This document shows positions 17,668 to 25,657 of a stretch of 62,811 nucleotides of DNA, piece after piece (the stretch's first letter is position 1; each line of letters begins with the position of its first letter). The stretch comes from Ferruginivarius sediminum. Lineage in GTDB: Bacteria > Pseudomonadota > Alphaproteobacteria > Kiloniellales > Rhodovibrionaceae. The notes under the pieces were generated by a model. The model saw only the letters and a program-made list of their open reading frames with translations. It was not told the DNA's origin and searched no databases. A program made the position numbers and the translations under genes. The stretch is from positions 1 through 62,811 of the forward strand of contig NZ_QPMH01000021.1 in assembly GCF_003344765.1 (NCBI RefSeq), in the 5' to 3' direction.

Positions 17668-18600
17668 ATGACCACACGACTCTACACGCATATCGACTGT
17701 TTCGGCCACGATCCCGGCCGCATGCATCCCGAGCACCCGGCGCGCCTGAAGGCGGTGCTGACGGCGCTGGAAGGTGCCGAATTCGCCGCGCTGGTCAGGC
17801 GGGAGGCGCCGCTGGCCGGCGAGGACCGGCTGGAGCTGGCCCACCCGCGCGCCTACATCGACCGGATCTTTTCCGCCATTCCCGCCGAGGGCATGGCGCA
17901 GATCGATGCCGATACCTCCGTCTCCGCGGGTTCGCGCGAGGCCGTGCTGCGCGCGGTGGGCGGCGTCTGCGCCGCCGTCGATGCCGTTGTTGCGGGCGAG
18001 TGCGACAACGCCTTCTGTGCCGTGCGCCCGCCGGGCCATCATGCGGAACGGGACAGGGCGATGGGCTTCTGCCTTTTCAACAACGTCGCCATCGGCGCGC
18101 TGCACGCCCGCGACAGGCATCGCCTGCACCGCATGGCGGTGGTGGATTTCGACGTCCACCACGGCAACGGGACTCAGGATATCTTCTGGAGCGATCCCGA
18201 CCTCTGGTTTGCCTCCACCCACCAGATGCCGCTTTATCCCGGCACGGGGCGGCCGGATGAGCGCGGTGTCGCGAACAACATCGTCAACGTGCCGCTGGCG
18301 CCGATGGCCGGGTCGCTGGATTTCCGGCAGGTGTTCAGCGACGTGGTGCTGCCGCAGCTTGCCAAGTTTCAGCCGGATCTGATCCTGATCTCGGCCGGGT
18401 TCGACGCGCACGAGAAGGATCCGCTGGCCTCGCTGCGTTTTCACGAGGACGACTACGACTGGGCGACCTCGGAGATCCTCAAGGTCGCGCGCAGCGCCAA
18501 CGGCGGGCGCGTGGTCTCGGTGCTGGAAGGCGGGTACGAGCTGGAGTCGATGGCATCCAGCGCCGCCGCCCACGTACGGGCCCTGCTGCGTGGGGCCTGA
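17668..18600 (+). CDS. HDAC-family (class II-like) zinc deacetylase
   Basis: 310 residues. The arginase/deacetylase fold is evident from HPEHPARLKAVLTAL at the start, RPPGHHAERDRAMGFCLFNN with the catalytic His pair, VDFDVHHGNGTQDIFW with zinc ligands D and H, SAGFDAHEKDPLAS with the third ligand, and VLEGGYELESMA near the end. Bacterial members deacetylate acetylpolyamines or small acetylated substrates; class II-like enzymes of this length are common in alphaproteobacteria. The ATG at 17668 follows AGGACGGCAGG. It is divergent from the efflux adaptor. Confidence 0.92.
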   Translation: MTTRLYTHIDCFGHDPGRMHPEHPARLKAVLTALEGAEFAALVRREAPLAGEDRLELAHPRAYIDRIFSAIPAEGMAQIDADTSVSAGSREAVLRAVGGVCAAVDAVVAGECDNAFCAVRPPGHHAERDRAMGFCLFNNVAIGALHARDRHRLHRMAVVDFDVHHGNGTQDIFWSDPDLWFASTHQMPLYPGTGRPDERGVANNIVNVPLAPMAGSLDFRQVFSDVVLPQLAKFQPDLILISAGFDAHEKDPLASLRFHEDDYDWATSEILKVARSANGGRVVSVLEGGYELESMASSAAAHVRALLRGA

Positions 18601-18715
18601 GCATCCCTGTCTTGCTGCGGCGTACCAGGGCTCCTACAGTGCCGCCGATTCGCCCAGCAATCGCGGCCGGTCGTTCAGGGACACCGCTGGTTCAGGGGCA
18701 AGGGAGAACGGGCAA

Positions 18716-18976
18716 ATGGCTGAAGAAAACGGCGGCGGACAGGCGCCGGATGTGCAGGCGATGAGCTTCGAGGACGCGCTTGCCGAGTTGCGCCAGATCG
18801 TGGAGCGCCTGGAGAAGGGCGAGGGCAAGCTGGACGAGGCGATTGCCGCCTACGAGCGTGGCGCCCGGCTGAAGCAGCATTGCGAGGCCAAGCTCAAGGA
18901 AGCCGAGGCGAAGATCGAGAAGATCCGTCTCTCGGAAAACGGCTCGGCCACGACCGAGCCGCTGGACGTGGAATAG
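18716..18976 (+). CDS. xseB: Exodeoxyribonuclease VII small subunit
   Basis: 86 residues with the family core MSFEDALAELRQIVERLEKG, LDEAIAAYERGARLKQHCEA and KLKEAEAKIEKI. XseB binds XseA to form the processive single-strand exonuclease ExoVII in the cytoplasm. The ATG at 18716 is chosen because it directly precedes family sequence; the frame continues to 18590 without similarity. It begins a short run xseB-ispA-tlyA typical of alphaproteobacteria. Confidence 0.93.
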   Translation: MAEENGGGQAPDVQAMSFEDALAELRQIVERLEKGEGKLDEAIAAYERGARLKQHCEAKLKEAEAKIEKIRLSENGSATTEPLDVE

Positions 18977-18986
18977 GCCGCCAGCG

Positions 18987-19874
18987 GTGACCGAACTCGA
19001 AGAGGCGATGAAGGGGACGGCGGCCGCCGTCACCCGTCAGCTCGACCAGCTTCTGCCCAAGGCGGTCGGCCCGCGCGGCCGCGTGGTGGACGCCATGCGC
19101 TATGCCACGCTGGGCGGGGGTAAGCGCCTGCGGCCGTTCCTGGTGGTTGCCAGCGCCCGGCTGTTCAATGTGCGCGACCCGCGCGCGCTCCGTGTCGCAG
19201 CGGCAGTGGAGATGGTGCATTGCTATTCGCTGGTCCACGACGACTTGCCGGCGATGGACGACAGCGACCTGCGCCGGGGCAAGCCGACAGTACACAAGAA
19301 GTACGATCAGGCGACCGCCATCCTGGCCGGCGACGGCCTGTTGACCGAGGCCTTCGCGGTCCTGGCGGACTCCGCCACCCATAATGACTCCGACGTGCGG
19401 GCGGAACTTGTGCGCGGCCTCGCGGCGGCGGCGGGGGCCAGCGGCATGGTGGGCGGCCAGATGATCGACATCTCCGACGACCGCACCGACCTGGACCTCG
19501 ACGGCGTTACGGAGTTGCAGCGTCTGAAGACCGGCGCGCTGATCGGGTTCGCCTGTCAGGCGGGTGCCGTGCTGGGCCGCGCCGACCAGGCCGCGCGCGA
19601 CGCCTTGGCCGCCTACGCCACGGACCTGGGCCTGGCCTTCCAGATCGCCGACGACATCCTGGACGTGGAGAGCAGCGCGCAAGAGCTCGGCAAGCCCACT
19701 GGCCAGGACGAGGCCTTGCACAAGGCGACCTTCGTCGGCCTCCTGGGCCTGGACGCCGCGCGCAAGCGGGCGGAAGAGCTGGTCGAGTCCGCCAGCAGCC
19801 ACCTGGAGAGGTTCGGCGACGAGGCGGACCTTCTGGCCCAGACGGCGCGCTTCGTGGTGGCGCGGAAAAAGTAG
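18987..19874 (+). CDS. ispA: Polyprenyl diphosphate synthase (farnesyl diphosphate synthase type)
   Basis: 295 residues, GTG start 10 nt after xseB. It condenses IPP with allylic diphosphates to FPP (or GGPP). The first aspartate-rich motif is DDLPAMDD in CYSLVHDDLPAMDDSDLRRG, the second is DDILD in FQIADDILDVESSAQELGK, and GGGKRLRPFLV is the IPP-binding loop. The conserved GGQMIDI is present. Context xseB-ispA-tlyA supports IspA; in many alphaproteobacteria dxs lies between ispA and tlyA but is absent here. Confidence 0.93.
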   Translation: MTELEEAMKGTAAAVTRQLDQLLPKAVGPRGRVVDAMRYATLGGGKRLRPFLVVASARLFNVRDPRALRVAAAVEMVHCYSLVHDDLPAMDDSDLRRGKPTVHKKYDQATAILAGDGLLTEAFAVLADSATHNDSDVRAELVRGLAAAAGASGMVGGQMIDISDDRTDLDLDGVTELQRLKTGALIGFACQAGAVLGRADQAARDALAAYATDLGLAFQIADDILDVESSAQELGKPTGQDEALHKATFVGLLGLDAARKRAEELVESASSHLERFGDEADLLAQTARFVVARKK

Positions 19875-19925
19875 GGGCGCAAGGGGCGGGCGCTCTGCAA
19901 ACCACGCCGCCGGCGGTGTCGAGGA

Positions 19926-20678
19926 ATGGCGAAGAGCAAGTCCCCCAAAATCCGTGTCGATCAGCTTCTGGTCGATCGCGGCCTCGCCGAAAGCCGGGCC
20001 CGGGCGCAGGCGCTGGTGATGGCGGGGCTGGTCTATTCCGAAACGAAGCGGATCGAGAAGCCCGGCCAGCCAGTCGCCCCGGATACGCCAATCGAGCTCA
20101 AGGGGCAGGACCATCCCTGGGTCAGCCGTGGCGGCTTGAAGCTCGTCCACGGGCTGGATCACTTCGGCATCGATCCTTCTGGCCTTGTGGCCCTGGATGT
20201 CGGCGCGTCCACGGGTGGCTTTACCGATGTCCTGCTCGCCCGTGGCGCGGCGAAGGTTTACGCCGTCGATGTCGGCCACGGCCAGCTTGCCTGGAGACTG
20301 CGCCAGGACGGCCGCGTCGTCGTGCTGGAACGCACCAACGCCCGTCACCTGACGACGGAGCATGTGCCGGAGCCGGTGGACCTCATCGTCTGCGACGCCA
20401 GCTTCATCGGCCTGCAAACGATCCTGCCGGCCGCACTCGCCCTCGCGGCGGCCAACGCTCACCTGATCGCCCTCATCAAGCCGCAGTTCGAGGTCGGCCG
20501 CGAGCGCGTCGGCAAGGGCGGCGTCGTCCGCGACCCGGACCTCCACCATGAGGTGTGCGAGCGAATTCGCGCATGGCTGGAGGAATTGCCCGGCTGGCAC
20601 GTCCTCGGCATCACGGAAAGCCCCATCCGCGGCCCGGAAGGCAACGTCGAGTTCCTGATCGCCGCCGGGCGGGGGTAG
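19926..20678 (+). CDS. tlyA: TlyA family rRNA (cytidine-2'-O)-methyltransferase
   Basis: 250 residues. Residues about 8-70 are an S4 RNA-binding domain (IRVDQLLVDRGLAESRARAQ, ALVMAGLV); residues about 85-245 are an FtsJ-like methyltransferase with SAM loop ALDVGASTGGFTDVLL, DLIVCDASFIGL and LIKPQFEVGRE. The group methylates 16S and 23S rRNA; some copies were once called haemolysins. Encoded 51 nt after ispA. Confidence 0.92.
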   Translation: MAKSKSPKIRVDQLLVDRGLAESRARAQALVMAGLVYSETKRIEKPGQPVAPDTPIELKGQDHPWVSRGGLKLVHGLDHFGIDPSGLVALDVGASTGGFTDVLLARGAAKVYAVDVGHGQLAWRLRQDGRVVVLERTNARHLTTEHVPEPVDLIVCDASFIGLQTILPAALALAAANAHLIALIKPQFEVGRERVGKGGVVRDPDLHHEVCERIRAWLEELPGWHVLGITESPIRGPEGNVEFLIAAGRG

Positions 20679-20700
20679 TGCCGGGCACGAAGCCCCCGCC
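20668..20700. terminator. GC hairpin between convergent genes
   Basis: GGCGGGGG (20668-20675) pairs with CCCCCGCC (20693-20700) across the tlyA stop and the end of the convergent FAD oxidase gene. There is no U tract, so it may only stall polymerases or be incidental to GC-rich DNA. Confidence 0.3.
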
Positions 20701-20703
20701 GCC

Positions 20704-22137
20704 CTACACCTCCACGACCTTGCCCGGGTTCATGATGTTCTGCGGGTCCAGGGTGTGCTTGATGGCGCGCATCATCTCGATCTCGACCGGGGGCTTGAAG
20801 CGCTGGATTTCGCCGACCTTCATGCGGCCGACGCCGTGCTCCGCGCTGATGGAGCCGCCGAAGGCGTGGACGATGTCGTGGACGGCGGCGTTCACCTCCT
20901 CCCACCGAGCCAGGAAGGCATCGGCGTCAGCGTCTTCCGGCTGTGTCAGGTTGAAGTGCAGGTTGCCGTCGCCGAGATGGCCGAAGGGCACGGGGCGTAC
21001 ACTCGGGATCATGTCGCGGACCTTGGCGAGGGCGCGGTCCAGGAAGGCCGGGACGCTGGAGACGGGAACCGCGATGTCGTGCTTGATGGACGCGCCTTCG
21101 TGACGCTGCGCCTCGACGATGGCTTCGCGCAGGTGCCAGAAGGCCTCGCGCTGGGCAGCGTTCTCCGCCGGCGCCGCGTCCGCGACCGTGCCGGCTTCGT
21201 AGGCTTCCATCAGCGTCCGCTCCAGCGCCGCTTTCAGGTCGCCGTCACCGCTGCCGCCGGAGACCTCGACAAGGGCATACCACTCGGGCCGGTTCGCCAG
21301 TGGGTCCTGCGCCGCTGCGACGTGCTTCACCGCAAGGTCGATGCCAAGGCGCGGCATCAGTTCGAAAGATACCACCGACTGTGCCGTTGCCTCCTGCAGT
21401 TCGTTCAGCAGGTCGAGCGCCGCCGCCGGATCACGCACCGCGACCATGGCGGTCGCGACCTCGCGCGGCTTCGGATGGAGCTTCAGGACCGCCGCCGTGA
21501 TGATGCCGAGCGTGCCCTCGGCACCGATGAAGAGCTGCTTCAGGTCGTAGCCCGTGTTGTCCTTGCGCAGGCGCCGAAGGCCATCCCAGACTTGGCCGTC
21601 GGCCAGCACGACCTCCAGCCCCAGCACCTGCTCGCGTGCATTGCCATAGCGCAGGACGTTGAGCCCGCCCGCGTTGGTCGAGAGGTTGCCGCCGATCTGG
21701 CACGTGCCCTCCGCCGCCAGGCTGAGGGGAAACAGACGGTCGGCCTCGTCCGCGGCCTGCTGGATATGCTGCAGGATGCAGCCGGCCTCCACCGTGATGG
21801 TGTTGTTGGCTGCGTCCAGGTCGCGGATGCGATTGAGCCGCCGGGTGGAGAGGATGACCGCCCGGCCGTCCTCGAACGGCGTGCTGCCGCCGACAAGGCC
21901 AGTGTGGCCGCCCTGTGGGACGATAGCCGTCCCTGTCTCGGCGCAGGCGCGGACGACGGCGGCAACCTCTGCCGTCGTTGCCGGCTCGACCATGCAGCGC
22001 GCCGCGCCCTGGTAGCGCTTGCGCCAATCGATCAGGCGCGGGGCCAGGGCCTCCGCCTCGGTGACGACGTGGCCGGCGCCGACAACCTGTTTCAGGCGGT
22101 CGAGCAGCGGGTCTGACTTTTCCAGAATCTCATTCAT
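20704..22137 (-). CDS. FAD-linked oxidase (D-2-hydroxyacid dehydrogenase, GlcD/D2HGDH-like)
   Basis: 477 residues. An FAD-binding type 4 domain (VPQGGHTGLVGGSTPFEDGR, CQIGGNLSTNAGGLNVLRYG) is followed by an FAD-oxidase C domain containing the metal/substrate residues FGHLGDGNLHFNL and SAEHGVGRMK. This order and length fit D-lactate, D-2-hydroxyglutarate or glycolate dehydrogenase subunits; D-2-hydroxyglutarate dehydrogenase is a good guess since no GlcE/GlcF partners are adjacent. Soluble, cytoplasmic. Convergent with tlyA. Confidence 0.9.
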   Translation of the reverse strand: MNEILEKSDPLLDRLKQVVGAGHVVTEAEALAPRLIDWRKRYQGAARCMVEPATTAEVAAVVRACAETGTAIVPQGGHTGLVGGSTPFEDGRAVILSTRRLNRIRDLDAANNTITVEAGCILQHIQQAADEADRLFPLSLAAEGTCQIGGNLSTNAGGLNVLRYGNAREQVLGLEVVLADGQVWDGLRRLRKDNTGYDLKQLFIGAEGTLGIITAAVLKLHPKPREVATAMVAVRDPAAALDLLNELQEATAQSVVSFELMPRLGIDLAVKHVAAAQDPLANRPEWYALVEVSGGSGDGDLKAALERTLMEAYEAGTVADAAPAENAAQREAFWHLREAIVEAQRHEGASIKHDIAVPVSSVPAFLDRALAKVRDMIPSVRPVPFGHLGDGNLHFNLTQPEDADADAFLARWEEVNAAVHDIVHAFGGSISAEHGVGRMKVGEIQRFKPPVEIEMMRAIKHTLDPQNIMNPGKVVEV

Positions 22138-22187
22138 TGACGAAGGTTAGCGCGCCAGCGGGCGACCCTCCAAGAGGCCATGACCGT

Positions 22188-23159
22188 TCAGGCGTCGCGG
22201 GGTGCCGCTGCCCGGCGCAGACGGTCGTTTATGGCGGCGCCGAGGCCCTCTTCCGGAATGGGCATCGCCGCGATGGCGGTCAACTCGGGGCGGTCCAGTT
22301 CATGCAGGCAGGCGAACAGGCGCGCGGCCGCCTCGCGCAGGTCGCCGGAGGGGCTGAGGTTGCAGGTGACGGCCGCGCCCGCCGGGACATCCGGGCCGAA
22401 GGCGAGCAGGCCTTCGTCGGGTTCGGCCCGCGTGGCGTTGAGGCGCAACGGGCAGCCCGGTGCGTAATGGCTGGCAAGGCGCCCCGGGGAACCGGCAGGC
22501 CCGGCCGCGTCGCCTTTCTCCGCCAGGGGGCCGAGAATGGCTTCCAACTCCTCGCGCGGAAGGCCGCCTGGACGCAGCAGGATTGGTGGTTCAGCGCTGA
22601 GGTCGATCACGGTGCTTTCGATGCCGACCGGGCAGGCGCCGCCGTCCACGATCATGTCGACCCGGCTGCCCAGGGAGGTGGCCACGTGCCGCGCCGTCGT
22701 CGGGCTGATCCGACCGGAAGCGTTGGCGCTGGGCGCCGCGATGGGGCGGCCGGCCGCTTGCAGGAGGGCATGGGCGACCGGATGGCCGGGCACACGCAAT
22801 GCCAGGGTGTCGAGGCCGGCGCTGGCCAGCAGCGAGACCGGGCAGTCGGCGCGGCGCGGCAGTACGAGTGTAAGCGGACCGGGCCAGAAGCGCGCGGCGA
22901 CTTCGCGTGCCCTTGCGTCGAGGTGCACCAGGGACTCGGCCTCTGCCACGTCGGCGAGGTGGACGATCAGCGGGTTGAAGCTGGGCCGGCCCTTGGCCTC
23001 GAAGATGCGGGCGACGGCCTGGGCGTTGGTGGCGTCCGCGCCCAGGCCATAGACGGTCTCGGTCGGGAACGCGACAAGGCCGCCGTCGCGCAGGATGCGG
23101 GCGGCGGCGTCGATGGTGGCCGGGTCGCTGGCCGGGCGGACGTTGGCGGCGTGGGACAT
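22188..23159 (-). CDS. L-threonylcarbamoyladenylate synthase (Sua5/TsaC)
   Basis: 323 residues: a YrdC/TsaC domain (residues about 12-200) with GLVAFPTETVYGLGADATN, KGRPSFNPLIVHLADV and PIAAPSANASGRISPT, plus a C-terminal Sua5 domain (GRLASHYAPGCPLRLN). The enzyme makes threonylcarbamoyl-AMP for t6A37 modification of ANN-decoding tRNAs. Two-domain length is Sua5-like rather than the short E. coli TsaC. The ATG at 23159 opens family sequence. Confidence 0.94.
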   Translation of the reverse strand: MSHAANVRPASDPATIDAAARILRDGGLVAFPTETVYGLGADATNAQAVARIFEAKGRPSFNPLIVHLADVAEAESLVHLDARAREVAARFWPGPLTLVLPRRADCPVSLLASAGLDTLALRVPGHPVAHALLQAAGRPIAAPSANASGRISPTTARHVATSLGSRVDMIVDGGACPVGIESTVIDLSAEPPILLRPGGLPREELEAILGPLAEKGDAAGPAGSPGRLASHYAPGCPLRLNATRAEPDEGLLAFGPDVPAGAAVTCNLSPSGDLREAAARLFACLHELDRPELTAIAAMPIPEEGLGAAINDRLRRAAAPRDA

Positions 23160-23507
23160 GGCGGCGCGCAGGATAACGCCTCGCACGGCCCTGCAAAGAG
23201 GGTAAGACGGCAAAAAGGGGCATCGACGGCATAAACGACAGGCGCCGGCGGTTTCAGCCACCGGCGCCTCTTTGCCGTTCGTTCATGACGTGGTTCCGCC
23301 CTAGGTTGCGAAACCCGCCGCGTCGCCGCACGGGTTTTGCGGCGGCGAAACCGTGACCGGTTTTCCGCCCACGGGAGTCAAGCATGCGACTCAAGCGGCC
23401 TGTTTCGCAAGCCACTTCACGTGCAGTGCAGCAAAGGGCGGCGGGTGTTGCCCTTCGACTTTCGCACGTGCACCATTCATTCACAGTATATTGTACGGGG
23501 GGCAGCA
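23160..23507. other. Divergent intergenic region with hairpins, 348 nt
   Basis: Between tsaC (minus) and the ParA gene (plus). It holds the hairpin at 23241-23268, a second imperfect hairpin around 23310-23336 (AAACCCG with CGGGTTT), two CACGTGCA boxes near 23418 and 23466, and a TATATT near 23487. No gene is convincing. The CACGTGCA boxes could be regulator sites; I recognise no partition-type parS. Confidence 0.45.
23241..23268. terminator. GGCGCCGG hairpin in the tsaC-parA gap
   Basis: Arms GGCGCCGGCGG (23241-23251) and CCACCGGCGCC (23258-23268) form an 11-bp stem with one G-T/C mismatch and a six-base loop, followed on the plus strand by TCTTT. No gene ends here on either strand, so it may be a relic terminator or an upstream regulatory hairpin. 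Confidence 0.35.
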
Positions 23508-24149
23508 ATGACGGCCAAGATATTCACCGTGGCCCAGCAGAAGGGTGGGGCGGGGAAAACGACCCTGGCCGCGCACCTCGCCGTGGCGTGGACGGCGGCG
23601 GGGAAGTCGGTCGCCGTGGTGGATATCGACCCGCAGATGTCGCTGACCTACTGGTACAGGCTGCGTGAGCGGCGCAGCGGCAACGCCGGGGCCGGGCTGC
23701 TTGTGACCCAGATCAGGGGCTGGCGCGTGCGCAACGAGGCGGAGCGGCTGGCCCAGCAGCACGATATCGTGGTGATCGACAGCCCGCCGCACATGGAAAC
23801 GGAGGCCCGCGCCGCCGTGCGCGCCGCGAACCTCGTCGTGGTGCCGGTGCAGCCCTCGCCGATGGACGTCTGGGCGACGCGGCCAACCCTCGACCTCGCG
23901 AAAGAAGAGCGCCGCGCGATCGCCATCGTCCTCAACCGCGTCCCGCCGCGTGCCCGCCTCACCGACGACATGCTGGCCGAGATCGAGGATTTCGATGTCA
24001 CCGTGACGCAGGCCCGCATCGGTAACCGCGTCGTCTTCGCCTCCGCCCTGGCCCAGGGTCGCGCCGTCGGCGAAATGCAGCCAAAGGGCCGCGCGGCGGC
24101 GGAAATCGGCGCGCTGGCGGACGAGTTGCTGGAGTTGGTGGGAACTTGA
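23508..24149 (+). CDS. Orphan ParA-family ATPase
   Basis: 213 residues. Deviant Walker A QQKGGAGKTTLAAHLAVAW with the ParA signature lysine, VAVVDIDPQMSLTYWY (Walker A'), and IVVIDSPPHMETEARAAVRA (Walker B/switch). It lacks the N-terminal HTH of plasmid ParA. Such short ParA-like ATPases position chromosomes, chemotaxis clusters, carboxysomes or division machinery; without a ParB, parS or cargo gene here its load is unknown. The ATG at 23508 follows GGGGGG. The next genes are a toxin-antitoxin pair 79 nt downstream. Confidence 0.9.
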   Translation: MTAKIFTVAQQKGGAGKTTLAAHLAVAWTAAGKSVAVVDIDPQMSLTYWYRLRERRSGNAGAGLLVTQIRGWRVRNEAERLAQQHDIVVIDSPPHMETEARAAVRAANLVVVPVQPSPMDVWATRPTLDLAKEERRAIAIVLNRVPPRARLTDDMLAEIEDFDVTVTQARIGNRVVFASALAQGRAVGEMQPKGRAAAEIGALADELLELVGT

Positions 24150-24155
24150 GCGCGC

Positions 24156-24183
24156 TTGCGCACTTGCCGCACGCACTTATATC
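24156..24183 (+). promoter_or_regulatory. Candidate sigma-70 promoter of the toxin-antitoxin operon
   Basis: TTGCGC (24156-24161) and TATATC (24178-24183) are 16 nt apart, a plausible -35/-10 pair. The start point would fall near 24190, inside the repeated TACCGTA/TACGGTA motifs, as expected for an autoregulated module. Confidence 0.45.
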
Positions 24184-24184
24184 T

Positions 24185-24215
24185 TACCGTAAGGCAGTCC
24201 TACGGACCTACGGTA
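24185..24215. promoter_or_regulatory. Inverted-repeat operator candidate of the toxin-antitoxin operon
   Basis: TACCGTA (24185-24191) and its inverse TACGGTA (24209-24215) flank a partial third copy CCTACGGA (24199-24206); the first lies in the odd palindrome CTTACCGTAAG and the last in CTACGGTAG. AbrB-type antitoxins bind such paired boxes. The repeats end 13 nt before the antitoxin ATG. Confidence 0.5.
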
Positions 24216-24228
24216 GAGGTGGTCGATT

Positions 24229-24468
24229 ATGGAGCGGAAAGGCTCGACGTTGTCCAAGGTATCGACAAAGGGACAGGCGACAATTCCTCGCGAGGTGCGG
24301 GAGCATCTTGATGTACGGCCCGGAGACAGCGTCGTTTATGAGATTATCGATGATCAGGTCGTGATCAGAAAAGCGCGTCCTATCGACATGGACTTTCTCC
24401 GATTCCAGGAACACGCGTTCAGCGAATGGTTATCTGAGGCGGACGAAGAGGCGTACCGTGATCTATAG
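24229..24468 (+). CDS. AbrB/MazE-type antitoxin
   Basis: 79 residues. The N-terminal half is a swapped-hairpin AbrB DNA-binding domain (LSKVSTKGQATIPREVREHL, VRPGDSVVYEIIDDQVVIRK); the C-terminal half (FLRFQEHAFSEWLSEADEEA) is acidic and would wrap the toxin. It overlaps the toxin gene by 11 nt. Expected role: bind and neutralise the PemK-like toxin and repress the operon through the repeats just upstream. Confidence 0.88.
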   Translation: MERKGSTLSKVSTKGQATIPREVREHLDVRPGDSVVYEIIDDQVVIRKARPIDMDFLRFQEHAFSEWLSEADEEAYRDL

Positions 24469-24808
24469 AGAATGGGATATCGTGGTTGTCCCATTCCCGT
24501 TTGCGGATCAGAATCGTTCGAAGCGACGGCCAGCGCTTGTCATCTCACCGCCTGCGCTTACCGAGCGATACGGTCTTTACTGGCTATTGCAAATAACAAG
24601 CGCCAAGAATCACGGGTGGGCGGACGACGTTCCAATAGAGGACATGAACGCCGCGGGCCTTCCTGCTCCGTCCGTCGTGCGCATCCCCAAACTCGCGACC
24701 GTTGACGAGCCCGTTATCCTTGATCGCAAGGGCAGGTTGGCGGAGCGAGATCGTGAAGCAGTCGCCAAAGTCCTGCTTCGATACTGGCCAATCGCCAACC
24801 GTGTTTAA
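24458..24808 (+). CDS. PemK/MazF-like endoribonuclease toxin
   Basis: 116 residues with the MazF/PemK fold: YREWDIVVVPFPFADQNRSK, RRPALVISPPAL, LLQITSAKNHGWADDVPI and PSVVRIPKLATVDEPVI. The family cleaves mRNA at short motifs and arrests growth until neutralised. A GTG start overlaps the antitoxin end by 11 nt, implying coupled translation. Its stop overlaps the stop of the convergent cysQ. Confidence 0.85.
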   Translation: MIYREWDIVVVPFPFADQNRSKRRPALVISPPALTERYGLYWLLQITSAKNHGWADDVPIEDMNAAGLPAPSVVRIPKLATVDEPVILDRKGRLAERDREAVAKVLLRYWPIANRV

Positions 24809-25614
24809 CCCTTCCCGTAAGCCACGAACTCCGGGTTGGCGAAGTCCGGCTTGCCGTAGGTGAGGGGCTGGCCGTCCACCGTTTCCACGCGACCGCCGGC
24901 GGCGGCGAGGACGGCGTGGCCGGCGGCGGTGTCCCATTCCATCGTGCGGCCGAAGCGGGGGTAGATGTCGGCCTTGCCGTTGGCCACGAGGCAGAACTTG
25001 ATGGAGCTGCCGGCGTTGCGCGTGTCGGCGATGGCCTGGCCGCCGAGGAAGGCCTTCATCTGCTCCGGGTCGCCGTGACGGCGGCTGGCGACGACGGTGG
25101 CGCCCTCGGCCGGGATCGTCCGGGCCTCGATGTTCATCGTCTTCTGATCGGTCTCGCTGAAGGTCGCGTGGCGGCTGCCGTCCGGCGCGACGGCGCCGCA
25201 CCACGTCATGGCCAGGGCCGGGGCGTGGACCACGCCGGCGACCGGCCGGCCGTCCTCGACAAGCGCGATGTTCACCGTGAATTCGCCGTTGCGCGACAGG
25301 AATTCCTTGGTCCCGTCCAGTGGATCGACCAGCCAGAAGCGCCGGTCCACCTTCGGGATACGACCTTCCTCGACGCCTTCCTCGGAGATCACCGGCACGT
25401 CGGGCGTCAGCGTCTCCAGCGCCTTGGTGATCAGCCGGTCGGCGGCGAGGTCCGCCTGTGTCAGCGGCGACTTGTCGGCCTTCTCGGTGACCTCGATCTC
25501 CTCGCCCTCGACGTAGTAGGCGAGGATTTCCTTGCCCGCGCGCTCCGCAATGGTGCGGATGACGCCTAGCAGGTCGTCGAGGTCTTCCTTCGTGGTGGCT
25601 GTCGCCTCGGTCAT
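24805..25614 (-). CDS. cysQ: 3'(2'),5'-bisphosphate nucleotidase CysQ
   Basis: 269 residues of the inositol-monophosphatase superfamily. It hydrolyses 3'-phosphoadenosine 5'-phosphate left by sulfate assimilation. Metal and catalytic motifs are visible: DKSPLTQADLAADR, VISEEGVEEG, FWLVDPLDGTKEFL and EWDTAAGHAVLAAAGG. EFTVNIALVEDGRPVAGVV is typical of CysQ. The ATG at 25614 follows GGCGGAG. It is convergent with, and overlaps by 4 nt, the toxin gene. Confidence 0.92.
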   Translation of the reverse strand: MTEATATTKEDLDDLLGVIRTIAERAGKEILAYYVEGEEIEVTEKADKSPLTQADLAADRLITKALETLTPDVPVISEEGVEEGRIPKVDRRFWLVDPLDGTKEFLSRNGEFTVNIALVEDGRPVAGVVHAPALAMTWCGAVAPDGSRHATFSETDQKTMNIEARTIPAEGATVVASRRHGDPEQMKAFLGGQAIADTRNAGSSIKFCLVANGKADIYPRFGRTMEWDTAAGHAVLAAAGGRVETVDGQPLTYGKPDFANPEFVAYGKG

Positions 25615-25657
25615 ATCGCTCCGCCTGTTCAGCTTCCGCCGCGTTGGTTCGTGCCGC

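Noticed and set aside
17521..18573. Upstream extension of the efflux adaptor frame
   Set aside because: It runs antisense through the HDAC-family gene and has no signal or similarity; the signal peptide starts after 17520.
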